Part shown: positions 1 to 7,855 of the stretch, one piece after another
Numbering within the stretch: the first letter of the stretch is position 1
How the letters are laid out: every line of letters starts with the position of its first letter
DNA from: Actinomycetota bacterium
GTDB lineage: Bacteria > Actinomycetota > Thermoleophilia > Solirubrobacterales > 70-9
Length of the DNA: 64,000 bases
Direction: 5' to 3'
Assembly (NCBI GenBank): GCA_018268675.1
Contig: JAFDWB010000084.1
Coordinates: 248,001-312,000 of the forward strand
Notes under the pieces: generated by a model
Told to the model about the DNA's origin: nothing
The model's database searches: none
Seen by the model: the letters and a program-made list of their open reading frames with translations, nothing else
Translations under genes and position numbers: made by a program

Positions 1-428
1 CTGGAGACGCCGAGGAGGATGCTCTCCGACCCGGCGCCGTCGGCACCCACGGCCAGGGTCGAACGGACCCCGACGAAGCCGAGGCCGGCGCCGAGCTCGA
101 CGCTCGGCAGCTCGCGCCAGGAGACCGGGCCGAACGGCGGCCGGGACGGAGGGATCTCCGCGGCGGGCGCCGCCGGCGCGGCGACCACCAGGAGGCGCGC
201 CGGCGTGGCTCCGATGTTCAGGAACTCGTAGGGCGCGCGGGGTGGCAGGAAGAGGACGGCCGAGGCACTGAAAGGCAGGGGGATCGGGCCGGAGGTCTCG
301 GCGCCGGTCCCTTCCAGGACGAAGATCACCCGCTCGCCCGCGCTCTGATCGCCGACCACCTCGCCCGGGGCGACCTCGAGCTCGCTCAGCGGTACCGCCG
401 CCGCGGTGCTTCCCACTGCCAGATCCAT
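1..428 (-). CDS. cupin-like protein, 3' end cut by the window edge
   Basis: The reverse strand opens with ATG at 428 and stays open to base 1, giving at least 142 residues. The pattern is cupin-like: APGEVVGDQSAGERVIFVLEG, a hydrophobic strand ending in a PPRAPYEF turn, then LLVVAAP and the start of a second similar repeat. Such small beta-barrel proteins bind metals or ligands, but no clear metal-binding His/Glu set is visible in the part present, so a ligand-binding or structural role is as likely as catalysis. It is divergent from the Rieske dioxygenase operon, with a 143-bp gap that contains the paired dyad motif at 463-498, so the two may be co-regulated. Function is unknown and the stop codon is outside the window. 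Confidence 0.6.
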   Translation of the reverse strand, partial: MDLAVGSTAAAVPLSELEVAPGEVVGDQSAGERVIFVLEGTGAETSGPIPLPFSASAVLFLPPRAPYEFLNIGATPARLLVVAAPAAPAAEIPPSRPPFGPVSWRELPSVELGAGLGFVGVRSTLAVGADGAGSESILLGVS

Positions 429-462
429 CCTTCCAGCCTAGCCGGGGCGTTCCGCGGTGTAT

Positions 463-498
463 GGCGGAAAACCCGCTGCGCCGCCGCGGGATTACCGC
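463..498. promoter_or_regulatory. paired GCGGG-4N-CCGC dyads upstream of the dioxygenase operon
   Basis: On the minus strand 476-463 reads GCGGGTTTTCCGCC and on the plus strand 486-498 reads GCGGGATTACCGC. The 4-nt centres are about 23 bp apart, roughly two helical turns. The pair lies 74 bp upstream of the dioxygenase alpha ATG and 35 bp upstream of the divergent cupin ATG. The same motif recurs before the other operons of this island (4241-4273, 7816-7849, 15679-15692, 16428-16458). I infer operators for the LuxR-type output domain encoded at 4316-6541. This has not been demonstrated. Confidence 0.55.
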
Positions 499-571
499 AT
501 CTCGACCGCTGATCGGCGGGCGTACTGTTGTAAGGGCAAGATCGAGCCGAAGCCGTACGGAGGAGGGCCAG

Positions 572-1888
572 ATGTCCGTTGAGTCGACCCATGATTACGA
601 GGCGCTCGTCCGGCCGGAGGAGGGCGAGGTCAGCCGCCGTATCTTCGCCGATCCGGAGGTCCACGCCGAGGAGCTCGAGCGGATCTTCGCCCGCTCCTGG
701 CTCTTCGTCGCCCATGCCTCGGAGATCCCGTCCGCGGGCGACTACGTGACCCGTCTCTCCGGCACCGACCCGGTCGTCGTCACCCGCACCGAGGACGACC
801 AGATCCGCGTCTTCCACAACTCCTGCCGCCACCGCGGCATGCAGGTCTGCCGGGTCGACCGCGGCAACACCGCCCACTTCCGCTGCCCCTACCACGGCTG
901 GACCTACAAGAACGACGGCCGGCTGATCGGCGTGCCCGCCCACAAATACGCCTACGGCGAGCTCGACCGCTCGCGGCTCGGCCTGCTCGAACCCCCTCAC
1001 GTGCGGGTGCTGCACGGGCTCGTCTTCGTCAACTGGGATCCCGACGCGCCCTCGCTCGAGGACTACCTCGGCGACATGCTCTGGTATCTGGAGATCCTCT
1101 TCGCCCGCACCGAGCAGGGCATCGAGGTGGTCGGCTCGCCGCAGCGCTCGCTGACGGCGATGAACTGGAAGCTCGGCGCCGACAACTTCTCCGGCGACGG
1201 CTACCACGTGGCGATGACCCACCGCCACGCGCTCGAGCTGGAGCTCTTCGGCGGCGGCACGATGTTGGGCCACACGATCGTCTGCGAGGGCGGCCACACG
1301 GTCCGCTTCCAGAACTTCCCTCCCCAGATCCCGCTGCCGCACCACCTCGCCCTGCCCGACGAGGTGATGGAGTCGATGCGCCGCACCCTCGACCCGGATC
1401 AGCTCGACGCGATCGACGCGATCACCGTGATGCACGGCAACGTCTTCCCCAACTTCTCCTTCGTCGATGCGATCTTCACCACCACCGGCGACCCCGACAT
1501 CCCGCCCGTCTCCTTCCAGAACATCCGCCTCTGGCAGCCGGCGTCGGCCGACGAGACCGAGCTCTGGTCCTGGGTGACGATGGCGAAGGAGACTCCGGAT
1601 TGGTGGCGGGACGCCAGCCTCGAGACCTTCGTCCGCAGCCACGGCATCGCCGGCACCTTCGACCAGGACGACATCGAGGTGTGGACCAACATCACCGCCG
1701 CCAACCGCGGCCCGATCGCCCGGCGCCAGACCTTCAACTACGAGATCGGCCTGCGCAACCCGCGGCCCGACCCCGACTGGATCGGCCCTGGGACCGCCTA
1801 CGCGGCCGACTACAACGAGGCCAACCAGCGCGCCTTCTACAGCACCTGGCGCGGCTACATGCAGAGCCGCACTGGAGTGAAGGCGTGA
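572..1888 (+). CDS. Rieske non-heme iron ring-hydroxylating dioxygenase, alpha subunit
   Basis: Catalytic large subunit (438 aa) that inserts both atoms of O2 into an aromatic ring to give a cis-dihydrodiol. The Rieske [2Fe-2S] ligands are C85-x-H87 and C105-x2-H108. The mononuclear-iron facial triad is D209-x2-H212-x4-H217 (bridging Asp plus two His), with a later DQDD segment in the place of the third ligand. Length matches NahAc/BphA relatives. The open frame extends back to 461, but ATG 572 follows a strong GGAGGAGG ribosome site and begins the alignable protein, so I use it. The stop overlaps the beta-subunit start (GTGA). No ferredoxin or reductase gene is in the window, so electrons must come from elsewhere. 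The substrate is not predictable from sequence alone. Confidence 0.93.
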   Translation: MSVESTHDYEALVRPEEGEVSRRIFADPEVHAEELERIFARSWLFVAHASEIPSAGDYVTRLSGTDPVVVTRTEDDQIRVFHNSCRHRGMQVCRVDRGNTAHFRCPYHGWTYKNDGRLIGVPAHKYAYGELDRSRLGLLEPPHVRVLHGLVFVNWDPDAPSLEDYLGDMLWYLEILFARTEQGIEVVGSPQRSLTAMNWKLGADNFSGDGYHVAMTHRHALELELFGGGTMLGHTIVCEGGHTVRFQNFPPQIPLPHHLALPDEVMESMRRTLDPDQLDAIDAITVMHGNVFPNFSFVDAIFTTTGDPDIPPVSFQNIRLWQPASADETELWSWVTMAKETPDWWRDASLETFVRSHGIAGTFDQDDIEVWTNITAANRGPIARRQTFNYEIGLRNPRPDPDWIGPGTAYAADYNEANQRAFYSTWRGYMQSRTGVKA

Positions 1889-2412
1889 GCGCCGAGGCCA
1901 CCGGCCAGGCCGTCGACCCGGCGCTCCACCTGGAGCTCAGCGCCTTCCTCTTCCGCGAGGCCAGGCTGCTCGACGAAGGTCGCTTCGAGGACTGGCTGGC
2001 CCTGCTCGCCGAGGACATCGCCTACGAGATGCCGCTGACCTTGACCCGCGAGCGCAGCGAGTCCGAGCGCGTGCACGACCCGCGGATGGGCTATTTCTCC
2101 GAGAACATCCACTCGCTGCGGACCCGCGTGGCGCGCCTGCGCACCGACTACGCCTGGGCCGAGGACCCGCCCACCCGGACCCGCCACCTGCTCTCGAACC
2201 TCGAGGCGCGCGAGCTCGAGGACGGTCGCTACGAGGTGCGCTCGGCCTTCGTCGTCTACGCCAGCCGCGGCAACCAGACCGGCTGGGACCAGTTCGTCGG
2301 CGGCCGCCGGGACACGATCGAGCGGGTCGAGGAGGGGCTGCTGCTGACCCGCCGGCTGCTCCTGCTGGACCAGGCAATGCTCGGCGCCAACAGCATCAGC
2401 ATCTTCCTATGA
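1885..2412 (+). CDS. aromatic-ring-hydroxylating dioxygenase, beta subunit
   Basis: Small structural subunit (175 aa) with the NTF2-like fold of NahAd/BphA2-type proteins: N-terminal helix with FLFREARLLDEGRFEDWLAL, the ED-I-Y-x-MP strand, the RTRHLLSN strand, and the typical GR-R-D-x-I-E-R and LLLLDQAML-NSISIFL C-terminus. It packs with the alpha subunit, usually as alpha3beta3, and influences substrate range. The GTG at 1885 overlaps the alpha stop by 4 bp, which fits translational coupling. Its own stop overlaps the next ORF by ATGA. Confidence 0.92.
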   Translation: MSAEATGQAVDPALHLELSAFLFREARLLDEGRFEDWLALLAEDIAYEMPLTLTRERSESERVHDPRMGYFSENIHSLRTRVARLRTDYAWAEDPPTRTRHLLSNLEARELEDGRYEVRSAFVVYASRGNQTGWDQFVGGRRDTIERVEEGLLLTRRLLLLDQAMLGANSISIFL

Positions 2413-2651
2413 GCGGCGAGGAGATCACCGCCGCCTCGGAGTGGATCGAGATCGGAAACGAGTTCGCCGCCGTCCAGGTGCGCAAGGTCCTGACCCGCAA
2501 CGGTGCCCGCCTCGAGGTGCGCTCGCCGAAGCGCGAGCTGAGCGTGCTGCTCGACGCCACCGTGCTCGACGGCCTCACCTGGCAGACGGCGGAGTCGCTG
2601 TCGCTGATGATGAAGGAGCCGCTCGAGCCGCTGCGACCCGATTCCGACTGA
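2409..2651 (+). CDS. small conserved dioxygenase-operon protein (80 aa), function unknown
   Basis: The 80-residue frame starts at an ATGA overlap with the beta subunit, so it is translationally coupled to the dioxygenase. It is a compact alpha/beta protein: a strand with WIEIGNEFAAVQVRKV, then NGARLEVRSPKRELSVLLDATVLDGL and a helix ending LEPL. It has no cysteines, so it is not a ferredoxin. I recall small proteins of this size next to actinobacterial Rieske oxygenases annotated loosely as dihydrodiol dehydrogenase, but it is far too short for that enzyme and has no nucleotide-binding motif. An assembly or regulatory partner of the oxygenase is one guess. Confidence 0.7.
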   Translation: MSGEEITAASEWIEIGNEFAAVQVRKVLTRNGARLEVRSPKRELSVLLDATVLDGLTWQTAESLSLMMKEPLEPLRPDSD

Positions 2652-2714
2652 GCCGGGCGTGGTCGGCCTCCGGCGGTGAGCCGGGCGTGGTCGGCCTCCG
2701 GCGGCCCCGGCTCA
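2649..2714. terminator. 28-bp tandem duplication forming a bidirectional hairpin between convergent genes
   Basis: A 28-bp unit starting TGAGCCGGGCGTGG is repeated exactly at 2649-2676 and 2677-2704. The first copy begins at the stop codon of the 80-aa gene. TGAGCCGGG (2677-2685) pairs with CCCGGCTCA (2706-2714), a 9-bp stem that includes the stop codon of the convergent aldehyde dehydrogenase. Because the unit is duplicated, either copy can supply the left arm. There is no T-run on either strand. A transcription-termination role is inferred. Confidence 0.5.
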
Positions 2715-4238
2715 GCGGGCGATCGCGGCGTACTGAAGGTCGAGGTACTCCTCGATCCCCTCGCCGCCGCCCTCGCGCCCGTAGCCCGATGCCTTGACGC
2801 CGCCGAACGGCGCGGCCGGGTTGGAGACGAGGCCGCGATTCACCCCCACCATCCCGGTCTGCAGCTTCTCGAGGGTGCCGAGCGCGCGATCGAGGTCGCG
2901 GGTGTAGAGGTAGGCGACGAGGCCGTACTCGGTGCGGTTGGCGGCCACGATCGCCTCCTCCGGGTCGTCGAACCCGAGGACCGGCGCGACCGGGCCGAAG
3001 ATCTCCTCGTCGAGCAGGCGCGCCGACGGGGGAACCTCATCCAGCACCGTCGGGGCGAAGAAATGCCCGGGCCCGTCGATCGCGCCGCCCCCGGTCAGCA
3101 CCTCGGCGCCGAGCCCGACGGCATCGTCAACCAGCTCCGCCACCTTGGCGCGCTGGGTCGCATCGATCAGCGGGCCGACCTCGACCCCCTCCTCGTAGCC
3201 GGGGCCGACGCGCATCGCCCGGATCTTCGCCGTGAGCTTCTCGCCGAACTCGGCGCGCACCGAGTTCGCCACGTGGAAGCGGTTGGCCGCCGTGCAGGCC
3301 TCGCCGCCGTTGCGCATCTTCGCCAGCACCGCGCCTTCGACCGCAGCGTCGACGTCGGCATCGGCGAAGACGATGAACGGCGCGTTGCCGCCGAGCTCCA
3401 TCGAGAGCCGGAGCAGCTGCTCGGAAGCCTGGCCGGCCAGCACCCGGCCGACCTCGGTCGAACCGGTGAAGGAGAGCTTGCGCGCCCGGCCGTCGCGGAT
3501 CAGCGGCTCCATCACCGCCCCCGATTCGGAGGTGACGACGACGTTCAGGACGCCCGCCGGGAGGCCCGCGCGCTCGAGCACGTCGGCCAGCGCCAGCATC
3601 GAGAGCGGCGTCTGCGAGGCGGGCTTGACGACCATCGTGCAGCCGGCGGCGATCGCCGGGCCGATCTTGCGGGCGCCCATCGCCAGGGGGAAGTTCCACG
3701 GCGTGATTAGCAGGCAGGGGCCGACCGGACGACGCGAGACCAGGAGGCGCGAGCCGCCGTCCGGGGCGAGCGCGTAATCGCCGCCGATCCGTACCGCCTC
3801 CTCGGAGAACCAGAGCAGGAAATCGGCGGCGTAGGAGACCTCGCCGAGCGACTCCGCCAGCGGCTTACCCATCTCCAGGGTCATCAGGCGGGCGAGCTCC
3901 TCGCGGCGGGCGACGACCTCCTCGTAGGCGCGGCGCAGGATCTCGCCCCGCCGGCGCGGTGCCCAGCGGGCCCACTCCGCCTGCGCCTCCGCCGCCGCCG
4001 CGAGCGCCGCGACGCCGTCGCCAGGGGGAGCGTCGGCGACGCGGCAGAGCTCGCGGCCGGTGGCGGGATCTTCGACGCCGAGCTCGCGGCCCCCGGCGGC
4101 CGCCCGCCACTCGCCACCGATCAGGAGCAGCTTCGGGACCGCCGCGACCGCCGCCTCGATGGCGGCGACGCTCGACCGAGACCCGCGCAGAGAGCTGCTC
4201 ACCCCGGCAGCATCGGGTGCCGGGCGACCTGCCGACAT
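2712..4238 (-). CDS. NAD(P)-dependent aldehyde dehydrogenase (succinate-semialdehyde dehydrogenase-like)
   Basis: An ALDH-superfamily enzyme of 508 aa oxidising an aldehyde to its acid with NAD(P). Visible motifs are ITPWNFP (N182 oxyanion residue), the cofactor loop SFTGSTEVG, the general base in MELGGNAPF (E281), the nucleophile in GGEACTAANR (C315) and the late EEIFGPVAPV and PFGGVKASGYGREGG motifs. It is GabD-like, but the role could equally be removal of the aromatic aldehyde produced by the nearby aldolase, as NahF does in naphthalene degradation. The frame extends to 4460, but ATG 4238 has a GGGAAG site at proper spacing. Residues 1-35 are a low-complexity extension not usual in the family. 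It is divergent from the sensor kinase gene across a 77-bp promoter region. Confidence 0.9.
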   Translation of the reverse strand: MSAGRPAPDAAGVSSSLRGSRSSVAAIEAAVAAVPKLLLIGGEWRAAAGGRELGVEDPATGRELCRVADAPPGDGVAALAAAAEAQAEWARWAPRRRGEILRRAYEEVVARREELARLMTLEMGKPLAESLGEVSYAADFLLWFSEEAVRIGGDYALAPDGGSRLLVSRRPVGPCLLITPWNFPLAMGARKIGPAIAAGCTMVVKPASQTPLSMLALADVLERAGLPAGVLNVVVTSESGAVMEPLIRDGRARKLSFTGSTEVGRVLAGQASEQLLRLSMELGGNAPFIVFADADVDAAVEGAVLAKMRNGGEACTAANRFHVANSVRAEFGEKLTAKIRAMRVGPGYEEGVEVGPLIDATQRAKVAELVDDAVGLGAEVLTGGGAIDGPGHFFAPTVLDEVPPSARLLDEEIFGPVAPVLGFDDPEEAIVAANRTEYGLVAYLYTRDLDRALGTLEKLQTGMVGVNRGLVSNPAAPFGGVKASGYGREGGGEGIEEYLDLQYAAIAR

Positions 4239-4240
4239 CA

Positions 4241-4273
4241 GGACTTCCCGCTCCCGGGGCCGGGATTTCCCGC
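4241..4273. promoter_or_regulatory. paired dyads in the ALDH / sensor-kinase divergent promoter
   Basis: CCGGGATTTCCCGC (4260-4273) is a good match to the island motif GCGGG-4N-CCCGC. A degenerate copy with an intact right half, GGACTTCCCGC, lies at 4241-4251. Centres are 22 bp apart. The site lies 22 bp upstream of the ALDH start and 42 bp upstream of the kinase start, so it could serve both, including autoregulation of the kinase/regulator. Confidence 0.5.
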
Positions 4274-4315
4274 TCGCGTCGGGCCTCGGACCCTCCGTAC
4301 AATTTCGGAGGGTCG

Positions 4316-6541
4316 ATGACTTCCTACCCGCACACGGGGCTGGACGAGATGATCGAGCAGCGCTACCGCAGCCTGATCTCCCTTGCCAGCGGCCTGACCA
4401 CGGTGTCGGATTGGACGCAACTCGCCTTCTGCCTCTCCCACGCGCTCGGCACCGAGTCACCGGTGCGGATCTGGGCGATGCTCCCGGACGGGCCGCAGGA
4501 GATCGTCCGCTATCCGGGCGACCAGGTCCTGCCCCTGCGCGAGGCGCGGACGCTGCGCCAGGCGGGCGGCCGCGAGGAGCCGCTGGCGACCGACGACGGC
4601 TTCCTGCTGATGCCGTTGCGCTCGGTCGGCAGCGCCGTCGCGATCGCCGAAATCCCGCTCGACGAGGATCTCGACACCGAGCTCGCCCGTCATGCGGCGC
4701 CGCTCGTGGCCTCGCGGGCGGTCGCCCTGCTGGCCAGCGGCTCGGCCGGGCTGGTGCTCGCCCCGAGCTCCGACGAGGAGGACCTGGCGGGGACGATCTC
4801 GACCTTCGCCGAGCAAGCCCGGCGGCTGCTCGACCACGACCGCCTCAGCGCCTACCTGGTGACCGAGGACGGCAAGGCGGTCGAGCGCTTCGCCGTCGCC
4901 ACCTCCCCCACCCTCCCCGGCGAGGGGGTGATCCTCCCGTTCGCCGAATTCGGCCTCCGCCACATCCTGCTGACCAACCGGGCGCTGGTCTCGGAGGACC
5001 TCGGCCAGGACCCACGGATCGTCGGCCGCGAGGACCGGGTGATCGCCCAGGCCGGCTTCCACGGCCTCCTGAGCGTGCCGCTGCGCCTCAACGGCCGCCC
5101 CTTCGGGGTGCTCAACTTCGTCAGCCGCACCTCCGGCTTCTACCGTGAGGAAGACGCCCCGATCGCCCAGCAGATCGCCGACCAGGCAAGTGTCTTCTTC
5201 GATCACATGCGGCGGCAACGGAGTGCCCGCGCCTGGGCCCGTCACGCGGTCGTGGAGCGCGAGCGCGAGCGGCTGGCCAGGGAACTGCACGACACGCTCA
5301 CCCGGGCTTTGCCGGACATCGCCCGGGGGGCACATGGGCTCGCCGCGGACCTCGAGGGCGAGGACGCACGGAGCGCCGAGGACATCGCCGAACAGGCCGA
5401 GACGGCCCTGCGCGAGACCCGGCGCGCGCTCGCCGACCTGCTGCCGCCGGCGCTTGAGTCGCAGAACCTCGAGGAGACGATCAAGGTCGAGCTCTCGCTG
5501 CTGCGCGAGAACGCCGGGGTGGCGGCCGAGCTCGAGCTGACCGGCGACACGGACGCCCTGCCGCTGGGGGTGAGACGGGCGATCTACCGGATCGTCCAGG
5601 AGGCGCTCAGCAACATCCGCCTCCACTCGGGGGCCAGCCGGGTCGACCTCAGCCTGCAGGTCGACGACGACCTGAAGCTGACGATCCACGACGACGGCAA
5701 GGGCCTCGAGCCGAGGAAGCCAGGCGCCGGCCTCGGCCTCCGCTTCATGACCGAGCGGGCGCGGGCGCTCGGCGGGATCCTGGCGATCGAGGGCGCGCCC
5801 GGCGAAGGGACCACACTGACCCTCGAACTGACCGACGTCCGCCAGTTGGCCGAAAGCCCGAGCATCGACGCCGGACGGCCGCTGCACGCCGAGGGTGGAG
5901 TGAGCCGGCGGATCTTCCTGATCGAGAGCCACCCGCTACTGCTCGCAGGGCTTACCCAGATCTTCGAGGAGCAGTCGGACATGCGGGTGGTCGGCAAGAG
6001 CAGGCGGGGGCGCGAGGCCCACCGCCATGTCTCGCGCCTGCGCCCCGACATCGTCCTGCTCGATGCCGACCGCAACGGCGCCGAGATCACCTCGCTGACC
6101 CGCGAGCTGAAGCTCGCCTCGCCGACCAGCGAGATCCTCGTCCTCTCCGACTATCACCAAGGCGACACCGAAGCGCTGCTCGACGCGGGCGCCGGCGACG
6201 TCATCGACAAGGACCTGCCGCGGGCCGAGTTCATCGAGCGGATCCGCGCCACCGGCCGCCCCGGCGGCGACGAGCCGGGCGTCGAGGTGCAGACGAGCAA
6301 GGTCCTGCCCGGGCTCACCCTCTCCTCGCGCGAGCGCGCCGTCCTCGGCCTGGTTGCCGCCGGCCAGACCAACGCCGAGATCGGCAAATCGCTCTTCCTG
6401 GCGACGAAGACGATCGAGCGCCACGTCGCCACCGTGATCGAGAAGCTCGGCGCGACCAACCGCGCCCACGCCGCCGCCCTCGCGGTCACCCACCGCCTGG
6501 TCCGCCTCGACGAGCCGATCGGCACTGACAAACCCCAATAG
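4316..6541 (+). CDS. single-chain two-component system: GAF, histidine kinase, receiver and LuxR-type DNA-binding domain
   Basis: A 741-aa cytosolic protein with no membrane segments. An N-terminal GAF-like region (about 20-145) and a second GAF domain (about 155-295) precede a HisKA_3 dimerisation domain with phospho-acceptor H325 in RERLARELHDT. The HATPase domain follows (N433 of the N-box, DDGKG and AGLGLR G-boxes, about 415-505), then a receiver (about 530-645: acidic E537, phospho-acceptor D583, K632) and a LuxR-type helix-turn-helix (about 665-730, LSSRERAVLGLVAAGQTNAEIGKS split by the wing). It thus looks like a NarX-like kinase and a NarL-like regulator fused into one chain. ATG 4316 follows GGAGG; the longer frame back to 3959 has no support. 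It is the obvious candidate regulator of the surrounding catabolic genes, sensing a small molecule through GAF. Confidence 0.9.
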   Translation: MTSYPHTGLDEMIEQRYRSLISLASGLTTVSDWTQLAFCLSHALGTESPVRIWAMLPDGPQEIVRYPGDQVLPLREARTLRQAGGREEPLATDDGFLLMPLRSVGSAVAIAEIPLDEDLDTELARHAAPLVASRAVALLASGSAGLVLAPSSDEEDLAGTISTFAEQARRLLDHDRLSAYLVTEDGKAVERFAVATSPTLPGEGVILPFAEFGLRHILLTNRALVSEDLGQDPRIVGREDRVIAQAGFHGLLSVPLRLNGRPFGVLNFVSRTSGFYREEDAPIAQQIADQASVFFDHMRRQRSARAWARHAVVERERERLARELHDTLTRALPDIARGAHGLAADLEGEDARSAEDIAEQAETALRETRRALADLLPPALESQNLEETIKVELSLLRENAGVAAELELTGDTDALPLGVRRAIYRIVQEALSNIRLHSGASRVDLSLQVDDDLKLTIHDDGKGLEPRKPGAGLGLRFMTERARALGGILAIEGAPGEGTTLTLELTDVRQLAESPSIDAGRPLHAEGGVSRRIFLIESHPLLLAGLTQIFEEQSDMRVVGKSRRGREAHRHVSRLRPDIVLLDADRNGAEITSLTRELKLASPTSEILVLSDYHQGDTEALLDAGAGDVIDKDLPRAEFIERIRATGRPGGDEPGVEVQTSKVLPGLTLSSRERAVLGLVAAGQTNAEIGKSLFLATKTIERHVATVIEKLGATNRAHAAALAVTHRLVRLDEPIGTDKPQ

Positions 6542-6550
6542 GCGACGAGC

Positions 6551-7378
6551 TCAGCCGGCCGCCAGACGGGCGCGAACGTACGCGGGATCGGCGACCTCAC
6601 GGCCGGCGGCCGCAGCCAGCTCAACCGCGCGGTGGACGAATTGGGCGTTCGAATCGGCGAGCACGCCCTTCGACCAGAAGACGTTGTCCTCGAAGCCGAC
6701 CCGGAGGTTGCCGCCGAGCGCCAGGGCCGCCAGGCTGAGAGGCAGTTGGGAGGAGCCGATCCCGATCGCCTGCCAGGCCGAGCCGGCGGGCAGCATCGCC
6801 CGCAGGGCAGGGAGCAGCGCCGGGTCGCCGGGCATCCCGCCGCGCACCCCCATCACGAAGCTGAACTGCAGCGGTTCGGAGATCAGGCCCTCGCGGACGA
6901 GGTCGAGGCAGAGGCGGACGTGGCCGAAGTCGTAGACCTCGAGCTCGGGCCGGATCCCCCGCTCCTTCATCCGCTCGGCGAGCTCGTGGACGAACTCGGG
7001 CGGGTTGTGGAAAGTGGCGCCGGCGAAAGTCATCGAGGCCGGGTTCAAGGTCGCCATCGGCACCGAGTAGAGGTCGTTGTCGACGACAGCGACCCGGTCG
7101 GCCACCGGGACGCTGAGGCCAACCCCGGTCGACGCCTGGACGACGATGTCGCAGCGCTGCTCGATCTCGCCGACGATCGCCGCGTAGACCGCCGGATCGG
7201 CGGTCGGCTCGCCGCGCTCGTCGCGGGCGTGGATGTGGGCGACCGCGGCCCCGGCCTCGGCCGCCTCGGCGACCGCGACGGCGATCTCCCGCGGGGTCAG
7301 CGGGACGCCCGGATGCTGCTCGCGGGTCGTCAGCGGGCCGGTCGGGGCGACGGTGACGATTACCGGCGCGGCGCTCAA
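6551..7378 (-). CDS. BKACE family beta-keto acid cleavage enzyme (DUF849)
   Basis: A 275-aa TIM-barrel protein of the family of 3-keto-5-aminohexanoate cleavage enzyme. These Zn enzymes condense a beta-keto acid with acetyl-CoA to give acetoacetate and a new CoA ester. The zinc ligands H48 and H50 (AHIHARD), the N-terminal APTG motif and the catalytic E230 in VGFEDN are all present. The start is TTG at 7378, overlapping the RidA stop (TTGA), so translation is coupled. BKACE members act on many beta-keto acids, so the actual substrate is unknown. In this setting it may process a keto acid from ring fission. Confidence 0.88.
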   Translation of the reverse strand: MSAAPVIVTVAPTGPLTTREQHPGVPLTPREIAVAVAEAAEAGAAVAHIHARDERGEPTADPAVYAAIVGEIEQRCDIVVQASTGVGLSVPVADRVAVVDNDLYSVPMATLNPASMTFAGATFHNPPEFVHELAERMKERGIRPELEVYDFGHVRLCLDLVREGLISEPLQFSFVMGVRGGMPGDPALLPALRAMLPAGSAWQAIGIGSSQLPLSLAALALGGNLRVGFEDNVFWSKGVLADSNAQFVHRAVELAAAAGREVADPAYVRARLAAG

Positions 7379-7779
7379 GTGCCGCGCCCGGTTCCGACCA
7401 CGGCGATCGCATCGATCTCGACCAGCAGGTCCGGGAGCATCAGGCCGGAGACCTCGAGCAGGGTACTTACCGGGTAGGGCGCCGTCAGATAACGGGCCCG
7501 AACCGGCGCCAGCTCGGCGTAGAAGTCTATCTCGGTGACGTAGGTGGTGATCTTGACGACGTCGTCGAAGCCGGCCCCGGCGGCGGCCAAGGCGCGGCCG
7601 ATGTTCTCCATCACCTGCTCGGTCTGGGCGGCGACGTCGCCGACCCCGACCACCTCGCCGGCCTCGTCGAGGGCGATCGTGCCGCCGATGAAGACGAGCT
7701 CACCGGGCGGCGTCGTGGTGACCAGGGAGTAGGGGCCGAGCGGGGCGGCGAGGCCGGCGGGTTCGGGCGCGCGCTTCAT
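7375..7779 (-). CDS. RidA / YjgF / UK114 family protein
   Basis: 134 aa, the usual size for RidA-type imine/enamine deaminases. It has the GPYS-V start, LVFIGGTIALD, QTEQVMENIGRALAAAGAGFDDVVKITTYVT (over two motifs) and the C-terminal EIDAIAVV. The conserved Arg of the active site (usually in R-A/P-A-R/V) is at VRARYL. ATG 7779 is used; the frame could start 36 bp earlier without support. It is the first gene of a two-gene operon with BKACE and is preceded by the dyad pair at 7816-7849. RidA-like members in catabolic clusters often hydrolyse reactive enamines, hinting that a nitrogenous intermediate occurs in this pathway. Confidence 0.88.
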   Translation of the reverse strand: MKRAPEPAGLAAPLGPYSLVTTTPPGELVFIGGTIALDEAGEVVGVGDVAAQTEQVMENIGRALAAAGAGFDDVVKITTYVTEIDFYAELAPVRARYLTAPYPVSTLLEVSGLMLPDLLVEIDAIAVVGTGRGT

Positions 7780-7815
7780 ACGTGCAGTCGACCACCCGCC
7801 GCACACCGGGGCCAT

Positions 7816-7849
7816 CGGGGCAGCCCGCGCTCGGCGCGGGTTTTCCCGC
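7816..7849. promoter_or_regulatory. paired dyads upstream of the RidA-BKACE operon
   Basis: GCGGGTTTTCCCGC at 7836-7849 is a perfect inverted repeat around TTTT and is the best copy of the island motif. A weaker copy, CGGGGCAGCCCGC (7816-7828), lies with its centre 21 bp away. The strong copy starts 57 bp upstream of the RidA ATG on the minus strand. The overlapping CCCGCGC-TCG-GCGCGGG-TTTT also looks like a plus-strand terminator, but no plus-strand gene ends here, which favours an operator reading. Confidence 0.55.
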
Positions 7850-7855
7850 CACTTC

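Noticed and set aside
386-1642. 418-residue open frame opposite the dioxygenase alpha gene
   Set aside because: It is a GC-rich shadow; the forward strand has the Rieske and iron motifs and a strong ribosome site.
4316-6541. Two separate genes (kinase and regulator) joined by a frameshift
   Set aside because: The frame is continuous through the linker with no internal stop or strong internal ribosome site near residue 530.
7825-7844. Plus-strand rho-independent terminator (CCCGCGC-TCG-GCGCGGG-TTTT)
   Set aside because: No plus-strand gene ends here; the overlapping GCGGGTTTTCCCGC fits the repeated operator motif better.
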